Shown here in pieces: positions 1-6,494 of a DNA stretch of 64,000 bases. Below the pieces are notes generated by a model. The model searched no databases. It saw only the letters and a program-made list of their open reading frames with translations, and was not told the origin of the DNA. Every line of letters begins with the position of its first letter. Position 1 is the stretch's first letter. The translations under genes were made by a program, and so were the position numbers. The DNA is from Desulfallas thermosapovorans DSM 6562 (GTDB lineage Bacteria > Bacillota > Desulfotomaculia > Desulfotomaculales > Desulfallaceae): the NCBI RefSeq assembly GCF_008124625.1, contig NZ_VNHM01000008.1, positions 1 through 64,000 on the forward strand, read 5' to 3'.

Positions 1-222
1 CCTGATCGTATGAAAAGGAAGTTGCGAACCCAAAAAGGACGGGCAAAATATGCCTTGCGAAAACAAACAGTTGAGCCTGTTTTTGGCCAAATTAAGGAAG
101 CCCGGGGTTTTCGAAGATTTCTTCTCCGCGGGCTCGACTTGGTGCGCGGAGAATGGGTCCTTCTATGCCTTACGCACAACATTTTGAAGCTATTTGGAAA
201 TAAAAAGAAGTTGGCTTGGTAA
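1..222 (+). CDS. Transposase, C-terminal end (IS1182-like), cut by window edge
   Basis: The reading frame is open to the first base, so this is the tail of a longer gene. The residues VEPVFGQIKEARGFRRF, then RGL and EW, are the end of the DDE catalytic domain typical of IS1182-type transposases; the E of VEP is the expected last catalytic acid. In such elements this domain cuts and joins DNA at the insertion-sequence ends. The stop is followed by about 215 bases of AT-rich sequence before the next gene. No clear right-hand inverted repeat was recognised. Whether the element is intact cannot be judged from this window. The family call is fairly safe; the exact IS group is not. Confidence 0.75.
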   Translation, partial: PDRMKRKLRTQKGRAKYALRKQTVEPVFGQIKEARGFRRFLLRGLDLVRGEWVLLCLTHNILKLFGNKKKLAW

Positions 223-437
223 ATAGTTAAAGGGGCACCTCATTCTGCTTAAAATTTTTATATAAATTCATATGAATTTGTTTTAAGGCCCCTAACCACA
301 GTTTTTTAAAGTATCAATTCTTAGACAGGCTGCTAGCGGTTCAATGGATAGAGCCGTTAAAGGGTTTGTTATACGCCGTATTATGCGCAAATCGTAGAGT
401 GAAAAAATATGTTGGAGCAAAGGAGTGCCGGGCATCG

Positions 438-1001
438 ATGAGAGAACGAATCATAGCTGCTTTGACCGAGCTGTCCCATACCCGGGGATTTTATAATGTG
501 ACCATGGATGAGCTGGCCAGCCAGGCGGGGATGAGCAAAAGGACGGTTTACCGTTACTTTTCCGGCAAGGAGGAAATAATTGAGGCCGTGCTGGATGAAT
601 TTATGGCCTCTGTGGCCGGTGGTATTGAAAGCATCGTTAACGAAGAAAAAAGCATTGCGGATATGGTTGCCAGGCTGGCCAAACATTTTACCAAAACCGG
701 CGGGAGATTGCTTAACCCGCTGGTGTTGAATGATTTACAGGTGCATTACCCGCATTTTTGGCAAAAAATTGAGAGATTCAGGGCGGAAAAAATCGAATTT
801 TTAATTAAACAGGCCATGGCTAAACAGGACCTGGCCCGGGATATTCACCCGCAGGTTTTTATAACTGCATTTATAGCCTCCGTCCAGGCGGTGATCAACC
901 CCCGGTTCATCCTGGATCACGGGCTGACCCTGGACGGAGCTGTCCACCAGCTAGTGGAACTTTTTTCCTACGGCCTGGTGGGGAGAAATGATACCGGGTG
1001 A
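438..1001 (+). CDS. TetR/AcrR family transcriptional regulator
   Basis: A 187-residue one-component repressor. Residues about 5-50 form the TetR helix-turn-helix: the segment VTMDELASQAGMSKRTVYRY followed by F-SGKEE is the classic recognition helix and following turn. The rest is an all-helical ligand and dimerisation domain with no recognisable ligand class. The frame is open further upstream, but the ATG used here has an AAAGGAG-like site about 12 bases before it, and family members begin close to this residue. It stands alone: the transposase tail lies upstream and convergent spore-coat genes downstream. Its target is unknown; TetR proteins commonly control themselves or a neighbouring transporter, but none is adjacent. 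Confidence 0.85.
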   Translation: MRERIIAALTELSHTRGFYNVTMDELASQAGMSKRTVYRYFSGKEEIIEAVLDEFMASVAGGIESIVNEEKSIADMVARLAKHFTKTGGRLLNPLVLNDLQVHYPHFWQKIERFRAEKIEFLIKQAMAKQDLARDIHPQVFITAFIASVQAVINPRFILDHGLTLDGAVHQLVELFSYGLVGRNDTG

Positions 1002-1044
1002 CGGGGTTGAGGATGACCAGCAATAAAAACAAAACTTTTCAGGG

Positions 1045-1077
1045 AAAGGAGCTGTTCTTTTAAGGAACAGCCCCTTT
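1045..1077 (-). terminator. Intrinsic terminator of the coat-protein pair
   Basis: A 13-bp stem with one mismatch (1045-1057 pairing with 1065-1077) and a 7-base loop. Read on the minus strand it is followed by a T-rich stretch (complement of 1021-1040), as expected for the end of the coat-gene transcript. It may also stop the convergent TetR transcript. Confidence 0.65.
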
Positions 1078-1138
1078 CGCGGAGGGGAGAGTAATAACAA
1101 GTAAAACGCAGGGTTGGTGTGCCAATGGCAAAACTGTG

Positions 1139-1573
1139 CTACTGGTACACGGGATAAGGAAACTGGGTGCTGTACTGGCTGAATTGTTGATAGGTTTGGG
1201 CCAGTTTTTGCGGCTGTTCGGCTTCCAGGGTGTACCAGCCTTTTCTGAACATCAGGTCAAACAACTCCCGGGTCATGGCATGGGTTTCATTGAAAATACG
1301 CATGATATCGTTGTGCAGCTGCCTGTGGCTGGCTTCACGGGCGAAAACATTCAAACTGTCCGTGATATATTTTTCCTGGGACAGGGCGAAATTCAAGGTG
1401 TCCCGGTCATTGATGCGGGCGCTCTTTACTTCGGGCACCAGGTGGGACTGGGGGTTTTTAATCATATTTTGGTTCTGCTGGCCGCCCGGCATATTTTGCC
1501 GGTTCTGCATACCCTGGGGTGGAATGTGCTGGCTGCCCGGCATGCTCATCATGTATTGTTGTTGATTAAACAT
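1139..1573 (-). CDS. Spore coat protein, CotF family
   Basis: A 144-residue protein with a Gln/Met/Pro/Asn-rich N-terminal third (about residues 1-40) and a helical CotF domain from about residue 55. That domain begins DRDTLNFALSQEKYITDSL and contains the family's short helices with a conserved His and Asn. CotF proteins sit in the spore coat or on the spore surface; they have ferritin-like helical bundles but no known enzymatic role. The gene follows a shorter relative by 24 bases, so the two are probably one transcript, ended by the hairpin just downstream. A ribosome site (GGGAGGTTCGAG) precedes the ATG. The Q/M-rich tail is typical of coat proteins but poorly conserved. Confidence 0.85.
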   Translation of the reverse strand: MFNQQQYMMSMPGSQHIPPQGMQNRQNMPGGQQNQNMIKNPQSHLVPEVKSARINDRDTLNFALSQEKYITDSLNVFAREASHRQLHNDIMRIFNETHAMTRELFDLMFRKGWYTLEAEQPQKLAQTYQQFSQYSTQFPYPVYQ

Positions 1574-1597
1574 ATCTCGAACCTCCCTGGATCAGCT

Positions 1598-1852
1598 TTA
1601 GTGACTGGTGGTATTGGCGGGGTTTAAATGATTCAATAAAATTTGATAGTGCATTTGATGCATTTGGCCGGCCCGGTTCAGGTAATCCCGGATTTCCGGG
1701 TCTGTGCAGTTGCGGGCACCATGATGGAGCATTTTCATGGCGGTAAGTTCCCAGGACAGGGCGTCCTTCAGGTAAAGATGATCCTTGGTGCTATTTACAC
1801 TGGGCGGCTCGGGCATAACCTGTCCCTGTTGCTGGTAAAATTGTGCATTCAT
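1598..1852 (-). CDS. Short CotF-like spore coat protein
   Basis: An 84-residue protein with a short Gln-rich start and then a helical CotF-type half-domain (YLKDALSWELTAMKMLHHGA), including the paired His residues seen in coat-associated helical bundles. It lies directly upstream of the longer CotF-like gene, suggesting the two products associate in the spore coat. A strong site (AAGGAGAGGATATATTT) precedes its ATG. The promoter was not identified; late mother-cell (sigma-K) expression is expected from the family but not shown. Family assignment is likely rather than certain because of the short length. Confidence 0.75.
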   Translation of the reverse strand: MNAQFYQQQGQVMPEPPSVNSTKDHLYLKDALSWELTAMKMLHHGARNCTDPEIRDYLNRAGQMHQMHYQILLNHLNPANTTSH

Positions 1853-2063
1853 AAATATATCCTCTCCTTGCAGAAAAGTTATTAATATTTTGCCTGGTCA
1901 AGGCAAAAGTATGTAAACCTGTCCACAAAAATGAATTATTAAGGTCATGATAGTTCATAATGTGCCAGTTATTGGTGGATTAACACAAGTTTATACCCGG
2001 GACTTGGAAAAGATAGCTTAGTTGATGGGGAAATAAGTGTGGTGGGTATGATTTATGTAGGAT

Positions 2064-2384
2064 GTGTTAAATATGGCGGGAACACTGGTGATGATCCACG
2101 GTATGATGGGCGGTGCCTGGTGTTGGGATAACTATAAAAGGTATTTTGAGGATAAGGGGTACCGGTGCGTTACTCCTGTGCTTCGTTATCATAATATAAA
2201 CCCGCGGGGTAAGCCTGATCCCCGTTTGGGAAGCACCGGTTTATTGGATTACGCTGCGGATCTGGAAGGGGAGATAAAAAAAATGGATGAACCACCGGTG
2301 CTGGTGGGACATTCCATGGGCGGGTTGCTGGCCCAAATTCTGGGCGGACGGGGCCTGGCCCGGGCGCTGGTGCTTCTTAAGTAA
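2064..2384 (+). pseudogene. Alpha/beta hydrolase, truncated after the nucleophile elbow
   Basis: The 106 residues match the first half of an alpha/beta-hydrolase fold: the oxyanion strand LVMIHGMMGG and the nucleophile elbow VGHSMGG with its catalytic Ser. The frame then stops at the strand that should read ALVLLSP; the other catalytic residues (acid and His) and about 150 residues are missing. Shifting one frame allows the strand to continue for only a few residues before unrelated sequence. A perfect 12-bp hairpin follows. This is best read as a deletion remnant next to the GH18 gene, with no complete active site. The start may be the GTG given or an ATG nine bases later. Confidence 0.75.
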
Positions 2385-2402
2385 TCAGGCCTGCAACAGT
2401 TG

Positions 2403-2438
2403 GGAGCCCTTGTTATTTTTTACTGAAACAAGGGCTCC
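2403..2438. terminator. 12-bp perfect stem-loop
   Basis: GGAGCCCTTGTT (2403-2414) pairs perfectly with 2427-2438 around a 12-base loop. It lies between the truncated hydrolase and the 3' end of the minus-strand GH18 gene. There is no strong T-run on either side, so it could be a bidirectional terminator or a repeat remnant. Confidence 0.5.
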
Positions 2439-2506
2439 AGGCGTTATTGAAGGCGTATCAATTATAAAGTAATAACTGAAAAGGGTGCGCTTTGTGGTTC
2501 CAGTTT

Positions 2507-3835
2507 TTATTTGCCGAATTTACTGGCTATCACCCGCCAGCTGTCGGGGTCTTCCATGCCCAGGCGCCACAGGGCGATGCCCCTCAGGTTATAGCTATTC
2601 ACCGCGTCCAGTTTGCAGGCCAGGCTGCTGGAGTTTTCAAAGTAAACGCTGTGCCAGTGGCCGTTTTGGTCGGTGTAGCTGAAATAGGGAGCCTGGCTGC
2701 CATTATCCCACTGGATGCTTTTTTGATACTTTCTGGCGGTAGCCATGGCCATCTGGTAGGAAAGGTAGCGGGAGTTACCCAGGCCATAATTCCAATCAAA
2801 GCCGTAGCCTGCGACGCCCAGCAGAATTTTTTCCGGCGGCAGTTTGGTCAGGGCATATTTAATTACCCGGTCAACGTAGGCCCGGGAGGCTATTGGCCCG
2901 GCCTTACTGCCTGCGGAGTGTTCGTCATAAGCCATTACGGCCACCATATCGGCGTACCGGCCCACTTTGGTAAAATCAAAGTTGTCGCCCCAGCCCCCGG
3001 TAACCCGGTCGGTGGTTTTGGCGGGCACGCAGACAATTATTTCAAAACCTGCGGGTTTCAGCTGGGCGGATAACTCAGCCAGGAACTGGTTATACAGTTC
3101 CCTGTCCCAGGCGTGCATATTTTCAATATCCACGCACACGCCGTCAAAACCCTTTTCTTTCAGCAGGTTAAATATATTCATCACCAGTGTCCAGCGGGTG
3201 TTCGGGTTGACCAGGACCGTGTGCAATATATCTTTACCTGCGGAAGTTTTACCGTAAAGCAGGTTATGTACCAGTGCGTAGTTTTTGATATTGTTTTCCT
3301 TGGCCAGTTTAAGCACCTGCCTGATTTCTTGCGGTGTGTCGTTGCCGTACTGTTCCAGTTGGCCGGGTTTGTTTCTGTCCAGCCTGTACCAGAATGGTGC
3401 TATGGAAGTTATTTTGTCTCTTTGCTTGTCTAGGGTGGCATAAGAAGATGGTATTGAGTACTCATCGCCAACGTAAAAACCCAGCACTTCCTTGTTAAGC
3501 TTGGCCGTGGGGGTGTTTGAAGGCGGTGTATTGTATCCCAGTAAGTTGTTAATTAGTTGACTTGTTTGCGGGCCCACTATGCCGTCTACTTTTAATTTGT
3601 GATCAGCCTGTAGTTTTACCACGGCATTGGCGGTGATGGGGCCGAAATAACCGGTGGGGTTGGTGTGAAAATAACCCAGAGTTTGCAATTGCCGCTGCAG
3701 GGTCAGCACATCTGCACCCCGGTGCCCTTGTTTTAGGGGTAGTGCAGCCTGGGAGGCGGGGACACTGATGATGAGGGAAAACATGAAAAAAACAGTAAGG
3801 GCCATAGGAAGAAGTTTTTTCCAACGTGATGTCAT
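2507..3835 (-). CDS. Secreted GH18 peptidoglycan hydrolase with peptidoglycan-binding domain (SleL/YaaH type)
   Basis: A 442-residue secreted protein. Residues 1-30 form a signal peptide (charged start, hydrophobic core, ASQA cleavage region). About 35-97 is a peptidoglycan_binding_1 domain (GHRGADVLTLQRQLQTLGY, then GYFGPIT and VDGIVGPQT). From about 115 is a glycoside hydrolase family 18 barrel with the catalytic strand FDGVCVDIEN, Glu238 being the expected acid. This arrangement is typical of spore cortex-lytic N-acetylglucosaminidases and related cell-wall enzymes. AGGAGG precedes the ATG. It appears to be a single-gene unit on the minus strand. Activity on cortex rather than vegetative wall is inferred from the family and the sporulation context. 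Confidence 0.88.
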   Translation of the reverse strand: MTSRWKKLLPMALTVFFMFSLIISVPASQAALPLKQGHRGADVLTLQRQLQTLGYFHTNPTGYFGPITANAVVKLQADHKLKVDGIVGPQTSQLINNLLGYNTPPSNTPTAKLNKEVLGFYVGDEYSIPSSYATLDKQRDKITSIAPFWYRLDRNKPGQLEQYGNDTPQEIRQVLKLAKENNIKNYALVHNLLYGKTSAGKDILHTVLVNPNTRWTLVMNIFNLLKEKGFDGVCVDIENMHAWDRELYNQFLAELSAQLKPAGFEIIVCVPAKTTDRVTGGWGDNFDFTKVGRYADMVAVMAYDEHSAGSKAGPIASRAYVDRVIKYALTKLPPEKILLGVAGYGFDWNYGLGNSRYLSYQMAMATARKYQKSIQWDNGSQAPYFSYTDQNGHWHSVYFENSSSLACKLDAVNSYNLRGIALWRLGMEDPDSWRVIASKFGK

Positions 3836-3987
3836 GATAGCCTCCTTATAAGTGTTTTATAGCACATATAGATTATAATTTAATTAAACAAGTAAAGCAT
3901 TGGTCAAATATATGCTAAGTTTACAGAAGTTCCAAGGCATTAGAAAGTTTGGTAAACAGGGGTAAGTCAGTCCAGGGTATAACGCTT

Positions 3988-4113
3988 TTGAAACGAGGAT
4001 GGCAGGGGAGGATTAATTTACGTTTATTTAGATTATGTAGCCGGGGATATTTTGCATTTGCTTTTACCACACTAGCAGTATTATTAACTCTGATGATGGG
4101 AGGAATACTATAA
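3988..4113 (+). CDS. Possible 41-residue membrane peptide
   Basis: A TTG-started frame encoding a strongly basic N-terminal half (K, R, R, R, R) and then one hydrophobic segment (FAFAFTTLAVLLTLMMGG). Its TAA is followed immediately by the ATG of the next gene, an arrangement suggesting coupled translation. The ribosome site is weak (AGGG, about 11 bases upstream). It could be a small single-helix membrane protein or a chance frame in the leader of the next gene; no homologue is recognised. Confidence 0.35.
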   Translation: MKRGWQGRINLRLFRLCSRGYFAFAFTTLAVLLTLMMGGIL

Positions 4114-4311
4114 ATGGCGGAAAGGCCGTATCATTTGGATTTCATGCATGAAGAGCCCCGGTTGCGGCAGGATTTGCACCGGCCAGTGGGGGCACCGCGG
4201 GCCAGGGAAATTAAATCCCAGAAGGCCCAGTTGAACAGCGGTCACAGGCACGACACCAATAAGGATGTCAAGATGGGCATGTCCGAGAAAACCGGACTGA
4301 AAAACGAGTGA
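4114..4311 (+). CDS. Small hydrophilic protein of unknown function (65 aa)
   Basis: No family is recognised. The product is very polar, rich in His, Arg, Lys and Glu, with no hydrophobic segment and little predicted fold. It is judged real because GGGAGG lies about ten bases before the ATG and a perfect long-stem terminator follows its stop. Such small, charged, uncomplexed proteins are common in spore formers (small acid-soluble or stress proteins), but no specific motif supports that here. A convergent 41-residue gene shares the terminator; both contain the short string NKDVK, which may be coincidence. Confidence 0.6.
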   Translation: MAERPYHLDFMHEEPRLRQDLHRPVGAPRAREIKSQKAQLNSGHRHDTNKDVKMGMSEKTGLKNE

Positions 4312-4341
4312 AATCAGTTTAAGAAGTTTAAGCCCGATCCC

Positions 4342-4384
4342 AAGTAAATAAATAAGCCCCGTTAAGGGGCTTATTTATTTACTT
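4342..4384. terminator. Strong bidirectional terminator, 19-bp perfect stem
   Basis: Positions 4342-4360 pair perfectly with 4366-4384 around a 5-base loop. The core is GC-rich (AAGCCCC) and the arms are AT-rich, giving U-runs in both directions. It serves the convergent small genes on either side. The stop codon of the minus-strand gene lies inside the stem. Confidence 0.9.
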
Positions 4385-4504
4385 GATTCCCTCGAAAAAG
4401 TTATTGTCAATGCCGGTCCTGATGCGCAGGTAATCCTGGGCTGCTTCTTCATTGGCTTCCTGGTTGATCAGGTCCATTTCCTTGACATCTTTGTTATCAT
4501 GCAT
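4379..4504 (-). CDS. 41-residue acidic small protein, unknown function
   Basis: A short frame with an excellent ribosome site (GGAGGTGAT, five bases before ATG). The product starts MHDNKDVKEMDLINQEAN and is acidic, helical in character, and without membrane segments. The stop codon lies in the arm of the shared terminator, which is typical of a real compact gene. It has no recognised family. Acidic peptides of this size occur in sporulation and stress regulons of Firmicutes, but the role here is unknown. Confidence 0.65.
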   Translation of the reverse strand: MHDNKDVKEMDLINQEANEEAAQDYLRIRTGIDNNFFEGIK

Positions 4505-4583
4505 TTATATCACCTCCGTGATTATTCTTGCAATAAAAGTCTGTTCAAAAGTCCGTGCGAGATATACTTATCATCACTTCGTT

Positions 4584-4643
4584 TAATCTCTTCGTTGGCT
4601 GGCATTTGCAGTGCTAAAGCAAGCTTTTTCGAACAAACACTTC
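4584..4643 (+). repeat. Intergenic repeat family B, copy 1
   Basis: Contains AATCTCTTCGTTGGCTGGC, an ATTTGC, an AAAGC and a GAACAAACACTTCATT block in the same order and spacing as near 11223-11299 and 56626-56697. Conservation is about 70-80% by eye in the core. It lies upstream of the minus-strand 41-residue gene. Function unknown. Confidence 0.55.
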
Positions 4644-4693
4644 ATTAACGCAATGATTATGTGACCGCAGTGATTATGTGACAACTTTTACCG

Positions 4694-6139
4694 TTATTGC
4701 GGATTTATCTCGCCATAACCGGTGTTAGCCGTACTGTTTGTAGCAACCATGTCAGCCGTATTAAAGGAGGCCAGGTTACCCATTTTGCTGTAGAACATAT
4801 CCTGGCTATCCGGTGCCACATAGCCAAGCTCTATGTCCAGCGCCCGGGCGATAAAGGGGTCCAGGGCGACCAGATCGCTGCGGTCCAGCTCAGCCAGCGC
4901 CAACCGGCCTGCGGATATGGCCACCAATTCCATTTCCCGCACGCAGGCATTTAAAAAGTTAAACAAACTCTGCACTGATTTATCCAGATCCAGTTTGTCT
5001 GTCAGCTTACCGTTATAGACCACCAGGGTGGTGGGCGGCTCAAAGGGGGTTGCCTTGGTGATCTGGTCGCAGATCAGGGCCATTACCGCTGCCGTGCCGG
5101 TGTATACCGCGTCTGCCCCCAGGGCCAGGGCTTTTAGCATTTGCCCCGGGGTGACCAGCCCGCCGGTGGCGATTAAACTAACTTCACCCGCAGCCCCCTT
5201 CTGTTCTAAAAACCGCGCGGCCCTGGCAACGGCGTACATGGTGGGCAGGCCCAAATCGTCCTGTAATGTGGGTGCTCCGCCGTGGGTTCCTCCCTCGGCA
5301 CCATCCACCGTAATGAAATCACAGCCCGCCTCCAGGGCAATTTGTAGTTCCTTTTCCAAATGGTGGGTGGCCGCTATTTTCAGTCCCACCGGTACTCCAG
5401 TATCCGCCTTTAGTTCGCTCACCAAGGCTATGAAATCTTCCCTGGAGTTAACCCCCGGTAGTCTGGAGTGGATTACAGCGTTCTGATCTTCTTCCAGCTC
5501 AAAAACCTCCCGGTATTCCTCGCCGATGTTTTTAGCCTTGGTTTGCTGGGGAGTCGAGCCCTGGGCCCCCTGGCCCAGCTGGATTTCGATGGCGTCCAGC
5601 CGGGTGTACTTATCTTTGGTATTGAGCCACCCGCCCCGGTTATACTGGCCGATCAGTAGCTTTGCCGCCTCCCGCTCCTCTTCCATTAAACCCGCTTCGC
5701 CGGTGTTGGTGGCGGTGCCGGCCAGGCTGGCCGCCCTGGCCAGGGCGATTTTAGCGGTTTTACTCAGCGCTCCGCCATAGGACATACCGGCGATCATAAT
5801 GGGTATGGAGATATTGAGCGGTTTGGCCGCCCTTGGTCCGATGGTCACCGAGGTGTTAATGCTTACATTTTCCGGGGTGGGGAAGCGAAAAAGGTGCACC
5901 GGGCTAAACAGCAGCATTTCCCAGGGGGAAAAATGCTGGTGGCTGCCCAGGGGGCGGGGTGCCGGGGTGCCCCGGGCGGCACGCATGGCAATCTCGGCAA
6001 AGTAGATCGGGTTTACCTTTTTGCCTGCCGGTATCATTTCATACAGGTTTTCCGTGTACTTGTCCCTGATCATAGTTCTGGCGGCATCATCGGCCATTTC
6101 ACCGGTGACCCCGCGCAGTAGTTTAGCCAGTAGGTTCAA
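4694..6139 (-). CDS. FMN-binding glutamate synthase-like protein (GltB2 / archaeal-type large subunit)
   Basis: A 481-residue protein matching the FMN-binding central domain of glutamate synthase: MIAGMSYGGALS near residue 120, the glycine-rich IQLGQGAQGS stretch, LKIAATHH and ITVDGAEGGTHGGAP (flavin and substrate site), then TGGLVTPGQMLKALALGADAV. It lacks the N-terminal glutamine amidotransferase domain of full GltB, as in archaeal-type and many anaerobe paralogues. The start chosen is a TTG preceded by GGAGGAGGTCACG; an upstream ATG gives an unconserved hydrophobic extension with no ribosome site. It appears monocistronic. Whether it makes glutamate or another flavin-dependent product cannot be told from sequence. 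Confidence 0.85.
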   Translation of the reverse strand: MNLLAKLLRGVTGEMADDAARTMIRDKYTENLYEMIPAGKKVNPIYFAEIAMRAARGTPAPRPLGSHQHFSPWEMLLFSPVHLFRFPTPENVSINTSVTIGPRAAKPLNISIPIMIAGMSYGGALSKTAKIALARAASLAGTATNTGEAGLMEEEREAAKLLIGQYNRGGWLNTKDKYTRLDAIEIQLGQGAQGSTPQQTKAKNIGEEYREVFELEEDQNAVIHSRLPGVNSREDFIALVSELKADTGVPVGLKIAATHHLEKELQIALEAGCDFITVDGAEGGTHGGAPTLQDDLGLPTMYAVARAARFLEQKGAAGEVSLIATGGLVTPGQMLKALALGADAVYTGTAAVMALICDQITKATPFEPPTTLVVYNGKLTDKLDLDKSVQSLFNFLNACVREMELVAISAGRLALAELDRSDLVALDPFIARALDIELGYVAPDSQDMFYSKMGNLASFNTADMVATNSTANTGYGEINPQ

Positions 6140-6494
6140 AAACGTGACCTCCTCCGATAGAAATAATATAAAAAGTCTATTCGAACAAACCCTAATAGTT
6201 ATAATTCCAATAATGTTGGCAATTAATTCTCTGGCGTGTGACACACTTTTTGCCTCGCCCGGTGCTGGTGATCACATAAAAAGACGGGATAAAAAGCGCT
6301 TTATATGGCACCTGTAACGGTTTTTTCGTTAATACCGGCAATACCGGCGTATTTTATCTGAATAAAGGAGGAATTTTAAAATAATAGTAGTATTTGCTGG
6401 TAAAGGAAACAAGACACATTATAACAAATACTTGACTAATAGATAATTATAACTTATAAATAAAATAACTAAAATTTATAAATTTATAGCTGGC
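6140..6494. other. Non-coding, AT-rich gap
   Basis: About 355 bases between the divergent glutamate-synthase-like gene and the rearranged kinase. It holds a short AAGTCTATTCGAACAAAC block (6173-6190) that resembles part of repeat family B, and an AAAGGAGGAATTTTAAA site at 6365 not followed by a usable frame. No RNA gene or terminator was recognised. Confidence 0.4.

Noticed and set aside
1136-1627. 163-codon plus-strand frame
   Set aside because: Antisense to the CotF-like gene; the product is a compositional shadow without family features.
2485-3073. Plus-strand frames opposite the GH18 gene
   Set aside because: Antisense to well-conserved catalytic and substrate motifs; no supporting features.
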